Assembly: GCA_009392275.1 (NCBI GenBank)
Contig: VFGV01000007.1
Location: 1-52,629, forward strand
Direction of reading: 5' to 3'
DNA length: 52,629 nucleotides
Source: SAR202 cluster bacterium
Lineage (GTDB): Bacteria > Chloroflexota > Dehalococcoidia > Lucifugimonadales > UBA2962
Below are positions 44,913-52,629 of the stretch, one piece after another; within the stretch, counting starts at the first letter, position 1; each line of letters begins with the position of its first letter. The notes below the pieces were generated by a model. The model was not told where the DNA came from, did not search any database, and saw only the letters and a list, made by a program, of their open reading frames with translations. The translations under genes and the position numbers were made by a program.

Positions 44913-46046
44913 TTACCATTGTACAAACATTGGCATTACTACATGTATATATTGATCATTGCCTTCAGCTTTGAGGACGCCGGGACTTGAAGGTGATGTG
45001 GTTTCTAAAACCACGTTTCCTTGTCCGATGACATCTAAAACATCCGATAAATACCTTGCATTAAATGCAATCTTCATGTCATTAGAACCCGATTCAATTG
45101 TTGCGTCGACCTCCCCTTCACTTTCCCCTATTTCTTCTGCTCTCGAAGAAATTACCAATCGGGCACCATCGCCACTACCAGTAGATTGTAGTCTAATAAT
45201 TCCACTTCCGTCTCTAGCAAAGATAGCTGCAGTTTTGGTAGCCGCCAAAAATTGATTCTGAGTTACAATCACCTTATTGTCGTAAGTCTCTGGTAAAAGT
45301 TGATTGTAGTCGGGAAATGAACCTTGTATCAGCTGTGAAACTAATTCTATGTTTTCCAATTTAATGAGAGCTTGACTTTTTGATGGAGTAACAGTAAATA
45401 TAACGTCTTCACTTTGTACTCCTGCTAAACGACTAATCTCAGATAAAGCTTTCGCTGGAATAACAAATTGTAAATCTTCGTCTACCGAACTTGTTAATTT
45501 ACCAGTATAAACTGCAAGTCGGAAACCATCAGCAGCAGCCATGGTAAAAGTATCTCCGCTTATATCACACTTAACTCCAGTCAATACTGGTCTTGAGTCC
45601 TCTGTGGCAGCTGCAAAAACCACATGAGCTATTGCCTTTTTCAACTCATCAACTTTTATGTTTGCTTGCACTCCAGAGTCTACCGACGGGATCGGAGGAA
45701 AATCTTCTGTCGGGTTACCATTAATACTAGTTTGAGAACGCTGGCACTTTAAAGACAAACCTAATGGAGTATCGATTTGTTCGATTTCTATGGCCTCTGA
45801 AGGCAATGAATTAACGAATTCAGTTAGAATCCTAGCCGGTATCGTTATAGAACCTTCCTCTTGAATCTCGGAACCTATCCACGTACTGATTGCCATCTCC
45901 AAATTCGTTGAAGATAATTTCAATCGGCCTTGATCGGTTGATAGAACAACGTTTTGTGTGATTGGTAAAGTTGTACGTGTCGCAACAGCACGTGAGACCA
46001 CTGATAGGCCTTTACTAAGATTATCCTTTAAACAAGTCAGCCGCAT
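44913..46046 (-). CDS. dnaN: DNA polymerase III beta subunit (sliding clamp)
   Basis: A 377-residue sliding clamp with three repeated domains, in the standard size. Diagnostic segments are LSKGLSVVSRAVATRTTLPI, TGVKCDISGDTFTMAAADGF, and a C-terminus ending VHVVMPMFVQW (the usual form ends MPMR). It encircles DNA and holds polymerase III. GAGGG lies seven bases before the ATG. dnaN is often next to dnaA and oriC, but neither dnaA nor a cluster of DnaA boxes is visible here. Upstream lies a cupredoxin gene on the same strand, so dnaN appears to have moved away from the origin. Confidence 0.96.
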   Translation of the reverse strand: MRLTCLKDNLSKGLSVVSRAVATRTTLPITQNVVLSTDQGRLKLSSTNLEMAISTWIGSEIQEEGSITIPARILTEFVNSLPSEAIEIEQIDTPLGLSLKCQRSQTSINGNPTEDFPPIPSVDSGVQANIKVDELKKAIAHVVFAAATEDSRPVLTGVKCDISGDTFTMAAADGFRLAVYTGKLTSSVDEDLQFVIPAKALSEISRLAGVQSEDVIFTVTPSKSQALIKLENIELVSQLIQGSFPDYNQLLPETYDNKVIVTQNQFLAATKTAAIFARDGSGIIRLQSTGSGDGARLVISSRAEEIGESEGEVDATIESGSNDMKIAFNARYLSDVLDVIGQGNVVLETTSPSSPGVLKAEGNDQYIHVVMPMFVQW

Positions 46047-46196
46047 ATATTTCCCTCACAATTAATCGGTACTCTTTAAAGTATAGAAACGTTATGCACT
46101 TTAAGTCAATCTCAGGTCTATATATAGTAACTAATACCCGCATTGGCACAACATAAGGTGTGGCAACAGTGAAGGAACAATTCAATTTTTATAGTT

Positions 46197-46652
46197 TTAG
46201 TTAACTATAATCTTGCCAACCATGCCCAATTCTTTGTGTGGAATACAAATAAATTCATAGGTTCCTGCTGCATCAAAAGTATATGTAACTTCATCAACAC
46301 CCCCACCAGCAACAGCCATATCAATACCAAGATCCTCTACCGTGAAAGTATGGAATTCTGATTCTGATTCCACAACAAAAGTAATCTTGTCACCTACGCT
46401 GAAATTCAATTCTTCTGGATCATATATATATTCTCCAGATCCTCCAGGGTCTTGCATCGATACATACACTTCCGTTCCTCTATCGACTTTAGCCGCTTCT
46501 CCATCAATGGTTTCTTCATCCATCGGGGCTCTCGGAACTGGAGATGGTGAGGCTTTCTTGACGGTTTCGCTACCGGTAGCTTCACCTCCACACGATATTA
46601 AAGCTAATGAAATCACAACTGCCATAATGCTAAATAAGACAATTCGATGCAT
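46197..46652 (-). CDS. Cupredoxin-domain lipoprotein
   Basis: A 151-residue exported protein. Residues 1-21 are a lipoprotein signal ending LALISC, followed by a Ser/Pro/Glu linker and a plastocyanin/halocyanin-like domain. Type-1 copper ligands are His in ESEFHTFTV and the Cys, His and Met of FICIPHKELGMVG, so the CxxHxxxxM loop is intact. The protein probably carries electrons at the outer face of the membrane. AGGAG lies nine bases before the ATG. No oxidase or nitrite reductase partner is nearby. Confidence 0.9.
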   Translation of the reverse strand: MHRIVLFSIMAVVISLALISCGGEATGSETVKKASPSPVPRAPMDEETIDGEAAKVDRGTEVYVSMQDPGGSGEYIYDPEELNFSVGDKITFVVESESEFHTFTVEDLGIDMAVAGGGVDEVTYTFDAAGTYEFICIPHKELGMVGKIIVN

Positions 46653-46792
46653 TTATTAAAACTCCTTGAATTTTGGTGGTACATGTATTGTACAACATTG
46701 GTGATTGTTTTCACTTACAGGCTAGCATCGATAAATACTGTAGGTCAACGCACTGTGCATATATCTTGATTATTGTTAAAATACAAGTTATT

Positions 46793-47146
46793 GGGGACGA
46801 GTGGTTTCGACAGGGAGTGTTGGGTCAAAATTGCAGGTCGAGGTGTCATCAACCTCGTTAATCAGATGACAAACAAGTAACTGGCAAAAAACAGCTAGCT
46901 TTAGCAGCTTAATTTAGCTTCTACGTCTTCCGTTCCTTTCCCGGAGGAGCGATAAGGCGACATATTCGGGATGCTGATCTAATCGAGAGTCAATCGTTTA
47001 TATCAAAAGATTAACTGACTAGCTTTAATGTCTATCCTCGCTAATCAGGAGGTGTTTGAGCGAATTTTAATGATTAGCTATACCTGTAGTATATTTTGAA
47101 TCGGTGCTTTTTGGACGGGGAGTTCGACCCTCCCCCGTCTCCACCA
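46793..47146 (+). ncRNA. ssrA: Transfer-messenger RNA (tmRNA)
   Basis: The 5' end GGGGACGAGTGGTTTCGAC and the 3' TTCGACC-containing T-arm are the tmRNA signature. The acceptor arm GGGGACG pairs with CGTCTCC (one G-T wobble), followed by discriminator A and encoded CCA (47144-47146). The open reading frame appears to resume at GGC 46883 and to read GKKQLALAA before TAA at 46910, so the full added tag is A-GKKQLALAA. It rescues stalled ribosomes with SmpB and marks proteins for proteolysis. The tag parallels Dehalococcoides GERELVLAG, from memory. A membrane-protein gene begins ten bases after the 3' end. Confidence 0.97.
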
Positions 47147-47156
47147 CACATAAATT

Positions 47157-47687
47157 ATGTCTAACGTCTCACTCTTTATTTCAGTTAACGTGCTTGGCGC
47201 CATATTAGTTTTGGGCGGATATGTAATTATCCTAACAATGTTCCCCGAATTTAGATCAGCGCTATGGGGCGGAATAAAAGGAACCACGCAAAGTCTTTTC
47301 ACAATTTCGATGCTGTTGGCAGCTGCTGGATATTTATTATTCTATTTTGTGGTTGTACTTAAATCTAACCCTGACTCAGCGAACACAGAGACTTTTAGAT
47401 TAATAACTTGCCTTAGTCTAATCTTCTTGATTGCATCTGCTATTTGGATGCCTGCCACAATAACATATATAGGAAAGCAACATATTGGGTTTTGGATTCT
47501 GGCCGTTTTTTCACTTTGGATTACAGCAACAGCTTTAATATCATTAGTAGTGTGGTTTTCAGTCTCTGATATTGGTATTGAATCAAGTAGGCTAAAAACA
47601 GCATCAATTATTGGACTTATATATATAACGTTTCACTGCTTAGTACTTGATGCAATTATTTGGGTTTTTAAGTTCCCATTGAGGTGA
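47157..47687 (+). CDS. Five-helix membrane protein, unknown
   Basis: A 176-residue integral membrane protein with about five hydrophobic segments (residues 7-27, 47-67, 82-100, 110-132, 150-170). No motif identifies it. The ATG at 47157 is only ten bases after the tmRNA 3' end and has no ribosome site, so it may be read from the tmRNA promoter or as a leaderless message; a later Met could also be the start. It precedes the Acr3 gene by 96 bases on the same strand. Coding evidence is a coherent set of helices and lack of internal stops. Confidence 0.65.
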   Translation: MSNVSLFISVNVLGAILVLGGYVIILTMFPEFRSALWGGIKGTTQSLFTISMLLAAAGYLLFYFVVVLKSNPDSANTETFRLITCLSLIFLIASAIWMPATITYIGKQHIGFWILAVFSLWITATALISLVVWFSVSDIGIESSRLKTASIIGLIYITFHCLVLDAIIWVFKFPLR

Positions 47688-47783
47688 TAACAAAACAAAA
47701 ACCTGGGTTGTTTCGAGGAGACATGAAGTAATTCAGGGATATTAATATATTAATTTATTGAATTTGTAATTTAATATGTTCAG

Positions 47784-48842
47784 ATGGTAAACGAAAGAAA
47801 ACCTCTTGGTGTATTTGAAAAATATTTAACGCTGTGGATTGGGTTAAGCATAGGTATTGGTATTACAGCTGGATATCTTTTGCCAGACTTTTTTAATCAA
47901 CTTGCACGGCTCGAAATTTTCGAAGTAAACATAATCGTAGCGATAGTTATATGGCTCATGATATTCCCAATGATGGTTAATATTGATTATTCATCTATTG
48001 CTTCAATTAAGAATAACCCCAAAGGCATTCTCGTAACGTTGATAGTGAATTGGGGATTAAAGCCTTTTTCAATGGCATTAATCGGGATACTTTTTTTTGA
48101 ATACATATATTCATCATGGATAGATCCAGAACTAGCTAAGCAGTACCTCTCCGGCATAATTCTATTGGGTGTAGCTCCTTGCACGGCCATGGTATTTATT
48201 TGGAGTCAGATGACAAATGGCGATCCATACTACACTCTAGTTCAGGTATCCATAAATGATTTAATTATGATGGTTGCATTTGCTCCTATAGCAGCTTTAC
48301 TTCTTGATATAACTGAAGTTTTTATTCCTTGGTTCACTTTAATACTTTCAGTGGCACTGTATGTGATAATTCCTTTACTACTTGGCTATTTAATTCGGAA
48401 ACTTCTAACGAGTAAAAATAACAACTTTTCAGTAAACATCTTTTCAAAACGCTTTAAACCATTTTCGATCGTCGGACTATTAGTAATTGTGGTAATCCTT
48501 TTTGGTTTTCAGGGTGATGTCATAGTCGATAAACCGATATTAATCCTTCTAATCGCAATCCCGCTGATAATCCAGGGTTATCTGGTTTTTGTTATAGCTT
48601 ATGCCGCCTGTTACTTACTACGCGTGCCGCATAAAATTGCTGCTCCGGCATCTCTTATAGGGACTTCAAACTTTTTTGAATTGGCAGTAGCTGTAGCTAT
48701 TGGTATATTTGGAGTAGAATCTGGAGCCGCGCTTGCAACAGTAGTCGGAGTCTTAGTGGAAGTGCCTTTAATGCTCACTCTGGTATACGCTGCAAACCGA
48801 ACCAGGCTGCAATTTAACATCAGACAACAAACTTCAGGTTAA
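47784..48842 (+). CDS. acr3: ACR3-family arsenite efflux carrier
   Basis: A 352-residue, ten-helix membrane transporter of the bile/arsenite/riboflavin superfamily. The signature LLGVAPCTAMVFIWSQ followed by TNGDPYYTLVQVSINDLIM is that of Acr3, including the essential Cys in the fourth helix. It exports arsenite using the proton-motive force. No arsC or arsR is beside it. The ATG has no strong ribosome site. It stands between two unrelated membrane-protein genes. Confidence 0.95.
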   Translation: MVNERKPLGVFEKYLTLWIGLSIGIGITAGYLLPDFFNQLARLEIFEVNIIVAIVIWLMIFPMMVNIDYSSIASIKNNPKGILVTLIVNWGLKPFSMALIGILFFEYIYSSWIDPELAKQYLSGIILLGVAPCTAMVFIWSQMTNGDPYYTLVQVSINDLIMMVAFAPIAALLLDITEVFIPWFTLILSVALYVIIPLLLGYLIRKLLTSKNNNFSVNIFSKRFKPFSIVGLLVIVVILFGFQGDVIVDKPILILLIAIPLIIQGYLVFVIAYAACYLLRVPHKIAAPASLIGTSNFFELAVAVAIGIFGVESGAALATVVGVLVEVPLMLTLVYAANRTRLQFNIRQQTSG

Positions 48843-48932
48843 TATATGAAATATAAATTCCAATATAAGTATCGATCGCTTCATAGTTTTTTGAGTTATT
48901 TTGTAAGATACTGACACAACTGTGTTTACAAT

Positions 48933-50822
48933 ATGAATACCTGTAATAACTGTCAAAAAGAGAATGAGTCACATAGTAAATTCTGTATTTTTTGTGGAAC
49001 TCCAATTGATTCAGTTTCTATAAACAATCCTGATTCCACTGATAAGATTGTGTCAGAGGATATAAATACAGTTCATAATTTAGAACACCTAACAGATCAA
49101 CTCTCCTCTATGAACAAAAAGGTTGTTCATCTCGAGAATAGGGTTCTCTATCTTGAAAAGACGCTTTACGCTAAACATGATACTGTTCCGATAGAGGCAA
49201 CACAAAAGGATCCGGCGCCAAACCAGGGATCCGGCATCCCTTCTATCTCTCGAGCCCAAACAACGTTCATAAATAAATTCGCATCGGTAAACTGGTTTGC
49301 TGTTATCGGGTCTATAATCCTAGCTATTGGGATAGGGTTTTTTATAAAAGCTGCTTTTGATATGTGGATTGGTCCCACAGGACGAATCATAATTGGTATT
49401 GTTGCTGGAATAGTTATGCTAGGCATCAGTGAATATGCCTCCAAAAAATTTCCTAGCTGGGCATACGGAATATGTGGGGGTGGTTTAGCTATACTTTACA
49501 TCGCCGTATACGCGTCTTTTGCATTTTACCAGCTAATCGATCCTATCCCCGTTTTTACCGTGTTACTTTTTGTAGTTTTATTCGGCGGGTCTATGGCGTT
49601 AAGGTATGACTCAAAAGTAATAGCTTTTATATCGATTGTAGGGGCATTTATCACTCCGGTATTGATGGAGACTGAGATACGAGAGCATATATATCTCGGC
49701 ATCATATATATATTGATAATCGACTTAGGTATAGTCACCTTGGCAAGTAGAAAAAAATGGCAGTGGTACACATTATTAGGCTTAATCGGTTCATATGTTG
49801 TAGGCGGCTTAATGGCCAGCGAACTACCAGATGCAGATGCTATATACAGTCAACTAGGGCTTTCAGGGGTTTTCTTAATATTTATAGTGGCCACTGTAAT
49901 TCACAACATCTATAACAGGTCTAAGCCAGATAACTTTGACTTCAGTTTAATAATAGCCAACGCAGTCATATTTTTTGGCCTAACAATGTCAAACCTTACT
50001 GAATCATATGAACAATGGCTGGGCCTAGCCACAATTTTATTGTCTTTACTATACGGTATTATAGGTATTGCTGCTTTCCGCAACGCGAAAATCTCAAAAT
50101 TAATTTCATTTTGTTTTTTGGGTATATCACTAATATTTTTAACTGTGTTTATCCCGATTCAATTTGCTGGAGAATGGATAACAATAGCTTGGTCCGCTCA
50201 GGCAGCAGTTGTTATTGGAATTGGGATAAAGTTTAACGATGCCAAGATCAGACTGGGAGGTCTGATAGTTTTGGTATCAGCAATATTTCATGCAATTACT
50301 ATTGACACTTTTGCCGAATATATCAATTGGTTTGGAACTGAAAACGATCACACGCCAATTTTAAATTACAGATTTTTAGCTTTCATGATTTGTATTTTTG
50401 CATGTTATATTTCTGCATATTTGTACGTAATTAAGCGCCACATCGTAAAAATATGGGAAAAATATATGGCGTTGACATTATTTTCTTCAGCCACATTCCT
50501 ATCGATATGGCTAGGTACTGTAGAAATTGTCGACTATTTCAAATCTGAAGAAGCGAAACAATTGACCATAACGCTGTTTTGGTCAATATATGCTCTAATG
50601 CTGATTCTTGCTGGAATTAGAGTTAGAAACCAAATTGTTATATCACCTAAGTTGATGACTGTAATTGGAGCCCTACTTTTAGCAATACCAATCGCAAAGC
50701 TGTTTATCCAAGACGTGTTCTTACTAGATACAAACTATAGAGTAGCCGCATTTATCATACTCGGTCCACTACTGATATTAACGGGTTTAGCCTATCGCAA
50801 AATCAGAGAGAGTTTCGTATAA
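48933..50822 (+). CDS. DUF2339 membrane protein with zinc-ribbon
   Basis: A 629-residue protein. The N-terminus is a zinc ribbon (C4, C7, C18, C21 in MNTCNNCQKENESHSKFCIF), followed by a coiled coil at about 40-75 and then some 14 to 15 membrane helices. The fold and length match DUF2339, an uncharacterised family of large polytopic proteins that in some bacteria sits near cell-envelope genes. The pattern ALRYDSKVIAFISIVGAFIT is typical of it. Molecular function is unknown. No ribosome site is seen at the ATG. It ends 133 bases before the convergent RRM gene. Confidence 0.88.
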   Translation: MNTCNNCQKENESHSKFCIFCGTPIDSVSINNPDSTDKIVSEDINTVHNLEHLTDQLSSMNKKVVHLENRVLYLEKTLYAKHDTVPIEATQKDPAPNQGSGIPSISRAQTTFINKFASVNWFAVIGSIILAIGIGFFIKAAFDMWIGPTGRIIIGIVAGIVMLGISEYASKKFPSWAYGICGGGLAILYIAVYASFAFYQLIDPIPVFTVLLFVVLFGGSMALRYDSKVIAFISIVGAFITPVLMETEIREHIYLGIIYILIIDLGIVTLASRKKWQWYTLLGLIGSYVVGGLMASELPDADAIYSQLGLSGVFLIFIVATVIHNIYNRSKPDNFDFSLIIANAVIFFGLTMSNLTESYEQWLGLATILLSLLYGIIGIAAFRNAKISKLISFCFLGISLIFLTVFIPIQFAGEWITIAWSAQAAVVIGIGIKFNDAKIRLGGLIVLVSAIFHAITIDTFAEYINWFGTENDHTPILNYRFLAFMICIFACYISAYLYVIKRHIVKIWEKYMALTLFSSATFLSIWLGTVEIVDYFKSEEAKQLTITLFWSIYALMLILAGIRVRNQIVISPKLMTVIGALLLAIPIAKLFIQDVFLLDTNYRVAAFIILGPLLILTGLAYRKIRESFV

Positions 50823-50823
50823 C

Positions 50824-50910
50824 CGATTTTTCGACTACTGAATTCAATATATCTATATTACCAATTTTATAAAATACAGAGTTGGAAACAGATATTCTGC
50901 CGAAAAATCG
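50824..50910. repeat. Ten-base inverted repeat in convergent spacer
   Basis: The arms CGATTTTTCG (50824-50833) and CGAAAAATCG (50901-50910) are exact reverse complements, 67 bases apart, in the 132-base spacer between the ends of the DUF2339 and RRM genes. It could form a long-loop stem near the 3' ends of both messages, but it is not a classical terminator. Confidence 0.3.
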
Positions 50911-50954
50911 ATTATGTATTGACCTAAGTGTATATTTAGGAAGCAGTTTGCTGA

Positions 50955-51215
50955 TTAATTATCAGTTCGTTCTCGTCTTGGCTTGGCCTCATTGACCTTG
51001 ACAGGACGTCCGGAAATCTCTTGATTGTCCATTGCTGCGATTGCCTCTTTGGCTTCATCGTCATTAGACATTTCTACGAAACCGAATCCCCTGGATCGGC
51101 CTGTATATCTATCCATGATGACTTGTGCTGACTCAACTGCACCGTGAGCTTCAAAAGCCTCACGCAAACCGTCTTCATCAACTTTGTATGACAAATTTCC
51201 TACATAAATTCTCAA
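50955..51215 (-). CDS. RRM-domain RNA-binding protein
   Basis: An 86-residue single-RRM protein. RNP2 is IYVGNLSYKV and RNP1 is RGFGFVEM, with a short basic tail (KPRRERTDN). It resembles cyanobacterial Rbp and other bacterial cold-induced glycine-poor RRM proteins that bind mRNA. The start is TTG at 51215 with AGGAG seven bases upstream; no ATG is in place. The 235-base spacer to the divergent alcohol dehydrogenase gene contains room for a long leader, as is common for cold-shock messages, but nothing definite is seen. Confidence 0.93.
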   Translation of the reverse strand: MRIYVGNLSYKVDEDGLREAFEAHGAVESAQVIMDRYTGRSRGFGFVEMSNDDEAKEAIAAMDNQEISGRPVKVNEAKPRRERTDN

Positions 51216-51450
51216 CTTTTTCTCCTTAAATCTCTACATATACCGTATTCAAGAAGGAGCGTGTGAAAGCTAATCATCTGAGCGGCCATACGAGAAACTG
51301 CCACCTTTTATAAAGTGGCTTACTAAAATGTTAGCAGATGTAACCTTTAATTTCCAAGGTAAAGTTTGTACAGACATAGTTAATTTCGATAATATTCAAT
51401 TATTCTTAAAGATATTGTTTTCATAATATTGAAAATGTAAAGAGGTAAAC
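51216..51450. other. Divergent spacer between RRM and alcohol dehydrogenase genes
   Basis: This 235-base region must hold promoters for both genes. A short imperfect hairpin lies at about 51300-51320 (GCCAC and GTGGC arms). I see no riboswitch or other known motif. Confidence 0.35.
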
Positions 51451-52515
51451 ATGAAATCTAGAGCAGCAGTATTCGTAGGAAAAGACCAGCCGCTTGCAGT
51501 CGACGAAATTGAGGTCCCCGACCCTCGAGCTGACCAAGTAATAGTTAGACTATCTTTTACAGGTTTGTGCCACTCACAATTACATCAGATGGCTGCTGGA
51601 GAAAGGCTAGAAACTCCTAGTATTTTGGGCCATGAGGCAGCTGGACACGTGACTCATGTTGGTAGTGGGGTAAAGGATCTTAAAGAAGGAGACCAGGTTA
51701 TTGTCACATGGGTATCAAAATATAACGATGTATTCTCTGGAGGACTACCTGCTCAAGATCCTCCTGGAACTACATACAAAGGAAAACCAATATCTGAAGT
51801 TGTTGTGCATGCTTGGGCTCAAGACGTTTTAGCTTTAGAAAAATATGTGGTCAAGATAAATGATGATGACAGACCTGATCTTGCCGCTATCGTTGGATGT
51901 GCGGTATTGACTGGTGCAGGAGCTGTTAAAAATACAGCTAAAGTTAGACCTGGAAATTCAGTGGTAGTTATTGGAGCTGGTGGAGTAGGTTTATCCGCTA
52001 TACAAATGGCATCCATTCTACATGCTTACCCGGTGATAGCCGTCGATTTGGATGACGGAAAACTAGAATTCGCTCGTCAATTCGGTGCTACTCACACTAT
52101 TAACTCTGCAAACACCGACGCAGTCGAAGCGATTCATCAACTTACAGGCGTAGGAGCGGATTTCGCTTTTGATACCATCGGAGTAAGGGCCGCAACTGAA
52201 CAGATATTGCCGGCCGTTCGGGCAGGTGGAATGGGCGCAGATAACAGAGGCGGAACAGCTGTATTAGTTGGTATGCCAGACCCCGAAATAACGATCGATC
52301 CCAATTTATTCATGCTTGGGCAGCGCAGTTTCTTAGGAAGCCTTGGGGCAACATACCCAATAGAAGACTTCGAAATGTTTCTCAGGTGGCAAAAGGAGGG
52401 AAAGTTTCCTCTGGACAAACTGGTAACAAAGCGTTTCAAATTAGAAGAGATAAATGAAGCATGTGATGAACTACGCGCAGGAAAAATTCTAGGACGTGCA
52501 GTTATCGAACTATAA
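51451..52515 (+). CDS. Zinc-type alcohol dehydrogenase (MDR family)
   Basis: A 354-residue MDR dehydrogenase. The catalytic-zinc ligands are Cys in TGLCHSQLHQ, His in ILGHEAAG and Cys in IVGCAVLTGAG. The cofactor motif is VVIGAGGVGLSAIQMA. The four-cysteine structural-zinc lobe is missing; the corresponding stretch (residues about 90-115) reads SGGLPAQDPPGTTYKG instead. This is normal in some class III-related and bacterial branches. AGAGG lies six bases before the ATG. It precedes a partial gene by 35 bases, so may be co-transcribed with it. The substrate is unknown. Confidence 0.93.
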   Translation: MKSRAAVFVGKDQPLAVDEIEVPDPRADQVIVRLSFTGLCHSQLHQMAAGERLETPSILGHEAAGHVTHVGSGVKDLKEGDQVIVTWVSKYNDVFSGGLPAQDPPGTTYKGKPISEVVVHAWAQDVLALEKYVVKINDDDRPDLAAIVGCAVLTGAGAVKNTAKVRPGNSVVVIGAGGVGLSAIQMASILHAYPVIAVDLDDGKLEFARQFGATHTINSANTDAVEAIHQLTGVGADFAFDTIGVRAATEQILPAVRAGGMGADNRGGTAVLVGMPDPEITIDPNLFMLGQRSFLGSLGATYPIEDFEMFLRWQKEGKFPLDKLVTKRFKLEEINEACDELRAGKILGRAVIEL

Positions 52516-52550
52516 ACAAGAAAGTTACAATAAAAAGAAGGGATCGAAAT

Positions 52551-52629
52551 ATGGAAAAAGAAAACCTCGTAGTGGCAAAATTTAAATCTGGAGATGGTAT
52601 CTTCGAAAAATTCATGGGATGGATGCAAT
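52551..52629 (+). CDS. Partial gene of unknown function at window end
   Basis: The first 26 codons of an open frame (MEKENLVVAKFKSGDGIFE) run off the window end. The ATG has a GGGAT element about six bases upstream. It lies 35 bases after the alcohol dehydrogenase stop on the same strand. The visible part is too short for a family call. Confidence 0.5.
   Translation, partial: MEKENLVVAKFKSGDGIFEKFMGWMQ

Noticed and set aside
46047-46196. Possible oriC upstream of dnaN
   Set aside because: Only one near-match to a DnaA box and no AT-rich 13-mer array; no dnaA gene.
47078-47302. A minus-strand open frame crossing the tmRNA 3' end
   Set aside because: It is an antisense reading of the tRNA-like domain and the start of the downstream gene.
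1-52629. CRISPR arrays, insertion sequences, toxin-antitoxin or restriction genes
   Set aside because: No regular repeat-spacer pattern, no transposase and no such protein families were found in reading through the window.

Overview
The window is AT-rich, gene-dense bacterial chromosome (roughly 38-40% GC by eye). It resembles a free-living member of the Chloroflexota, most likely a marine SAR202-type relative of the Dehalococcoidia. This assignment is an inference. It rests on the short glycine-initiated tmRNA tag that parallels the Dehalococcoides one, the many paralogous oxidoreductases and hydrolases, the lipoproteins and Lgt with no LPS or outer-membrane genes in view, and small proteins of a Chloroflexota style. 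No rRNA, CRISPR array, insertion sequence or prophage was seen.

Bases 1-12400 are a catabolic and accessory stretch. It holds a phosphotriesterase-family hydrolase (cut by the window edge), a SAM methyltransferase, an EamA exporter, three short-chain dehydrogenases (two in tandem), a D-2-hydroxyacid dehydrogenase with an MFS carrier, a PPOX-fold protein, a cyclophilin-like protein, TenA thiaminase, a 3-methyladenine DNA glycosylase, a SIMPL lipoprotein, a 1-Cys peroxiredoxin and an HpcH/HpaI aldolase. Bases 12500-20100 carry a large repeat-containing membrane protein, an epimerase-like SDR, a coiled-coil lipoprotein, tRNA-Arg and tRNA-His, leucyl aminopeptidase, an aminomutase-like class III PLP enzyme, and a metallo-beta-lactamase-fold protein that has lost its metal motif.

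Bases 20100-31500 are mostly housekeeping: MtaB, FabF, RecJ, Lgt, a Xer recombinase, a small basic membrane protein, UvrC, an ABM protein and an SPFH/NfeD pair. Bases 31500-40000 return to metabolism: two coupled class III aminotransferases, a second hydroxyacid dehydrogenase with PlsY, and a three-gene set of alcohol dehydrogenase, M19-like protein and gamma-glutamyltransferase-like protein.

Bases 40000-43640 form a compositionally distinct pair with visibly higher GC. An STN-domain lipoprotein is translationally coupled to a secreted M64-type zinc peptidase carrying FG-GAP repeats that have recently multiplied. Downstream lie a class V aminotransferase, dnaN, a cupredoxin lipoprotein, the tmRNA gene, a small membrane protein, an Acr3 arsenite carrier, a DUF2339 membrane protein, an RRM protein and another alcohol dehydrogenase. 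The only gene-free gap over 300 bases by large-gene calling (5891-6267) appears to hold a 56-residue membrane protein.

The best candidates for something new are the 40-43.6 kb lipoprotein/peptidase pair, the MBL-fold pseudoenzyme coupled to an aminomutase-like gene, the M19-like protein without its first zinc ligands, and the three-repeat membrane protein at 12.5-14.5 kb. None of these is proven to be a new system from sequence alone.
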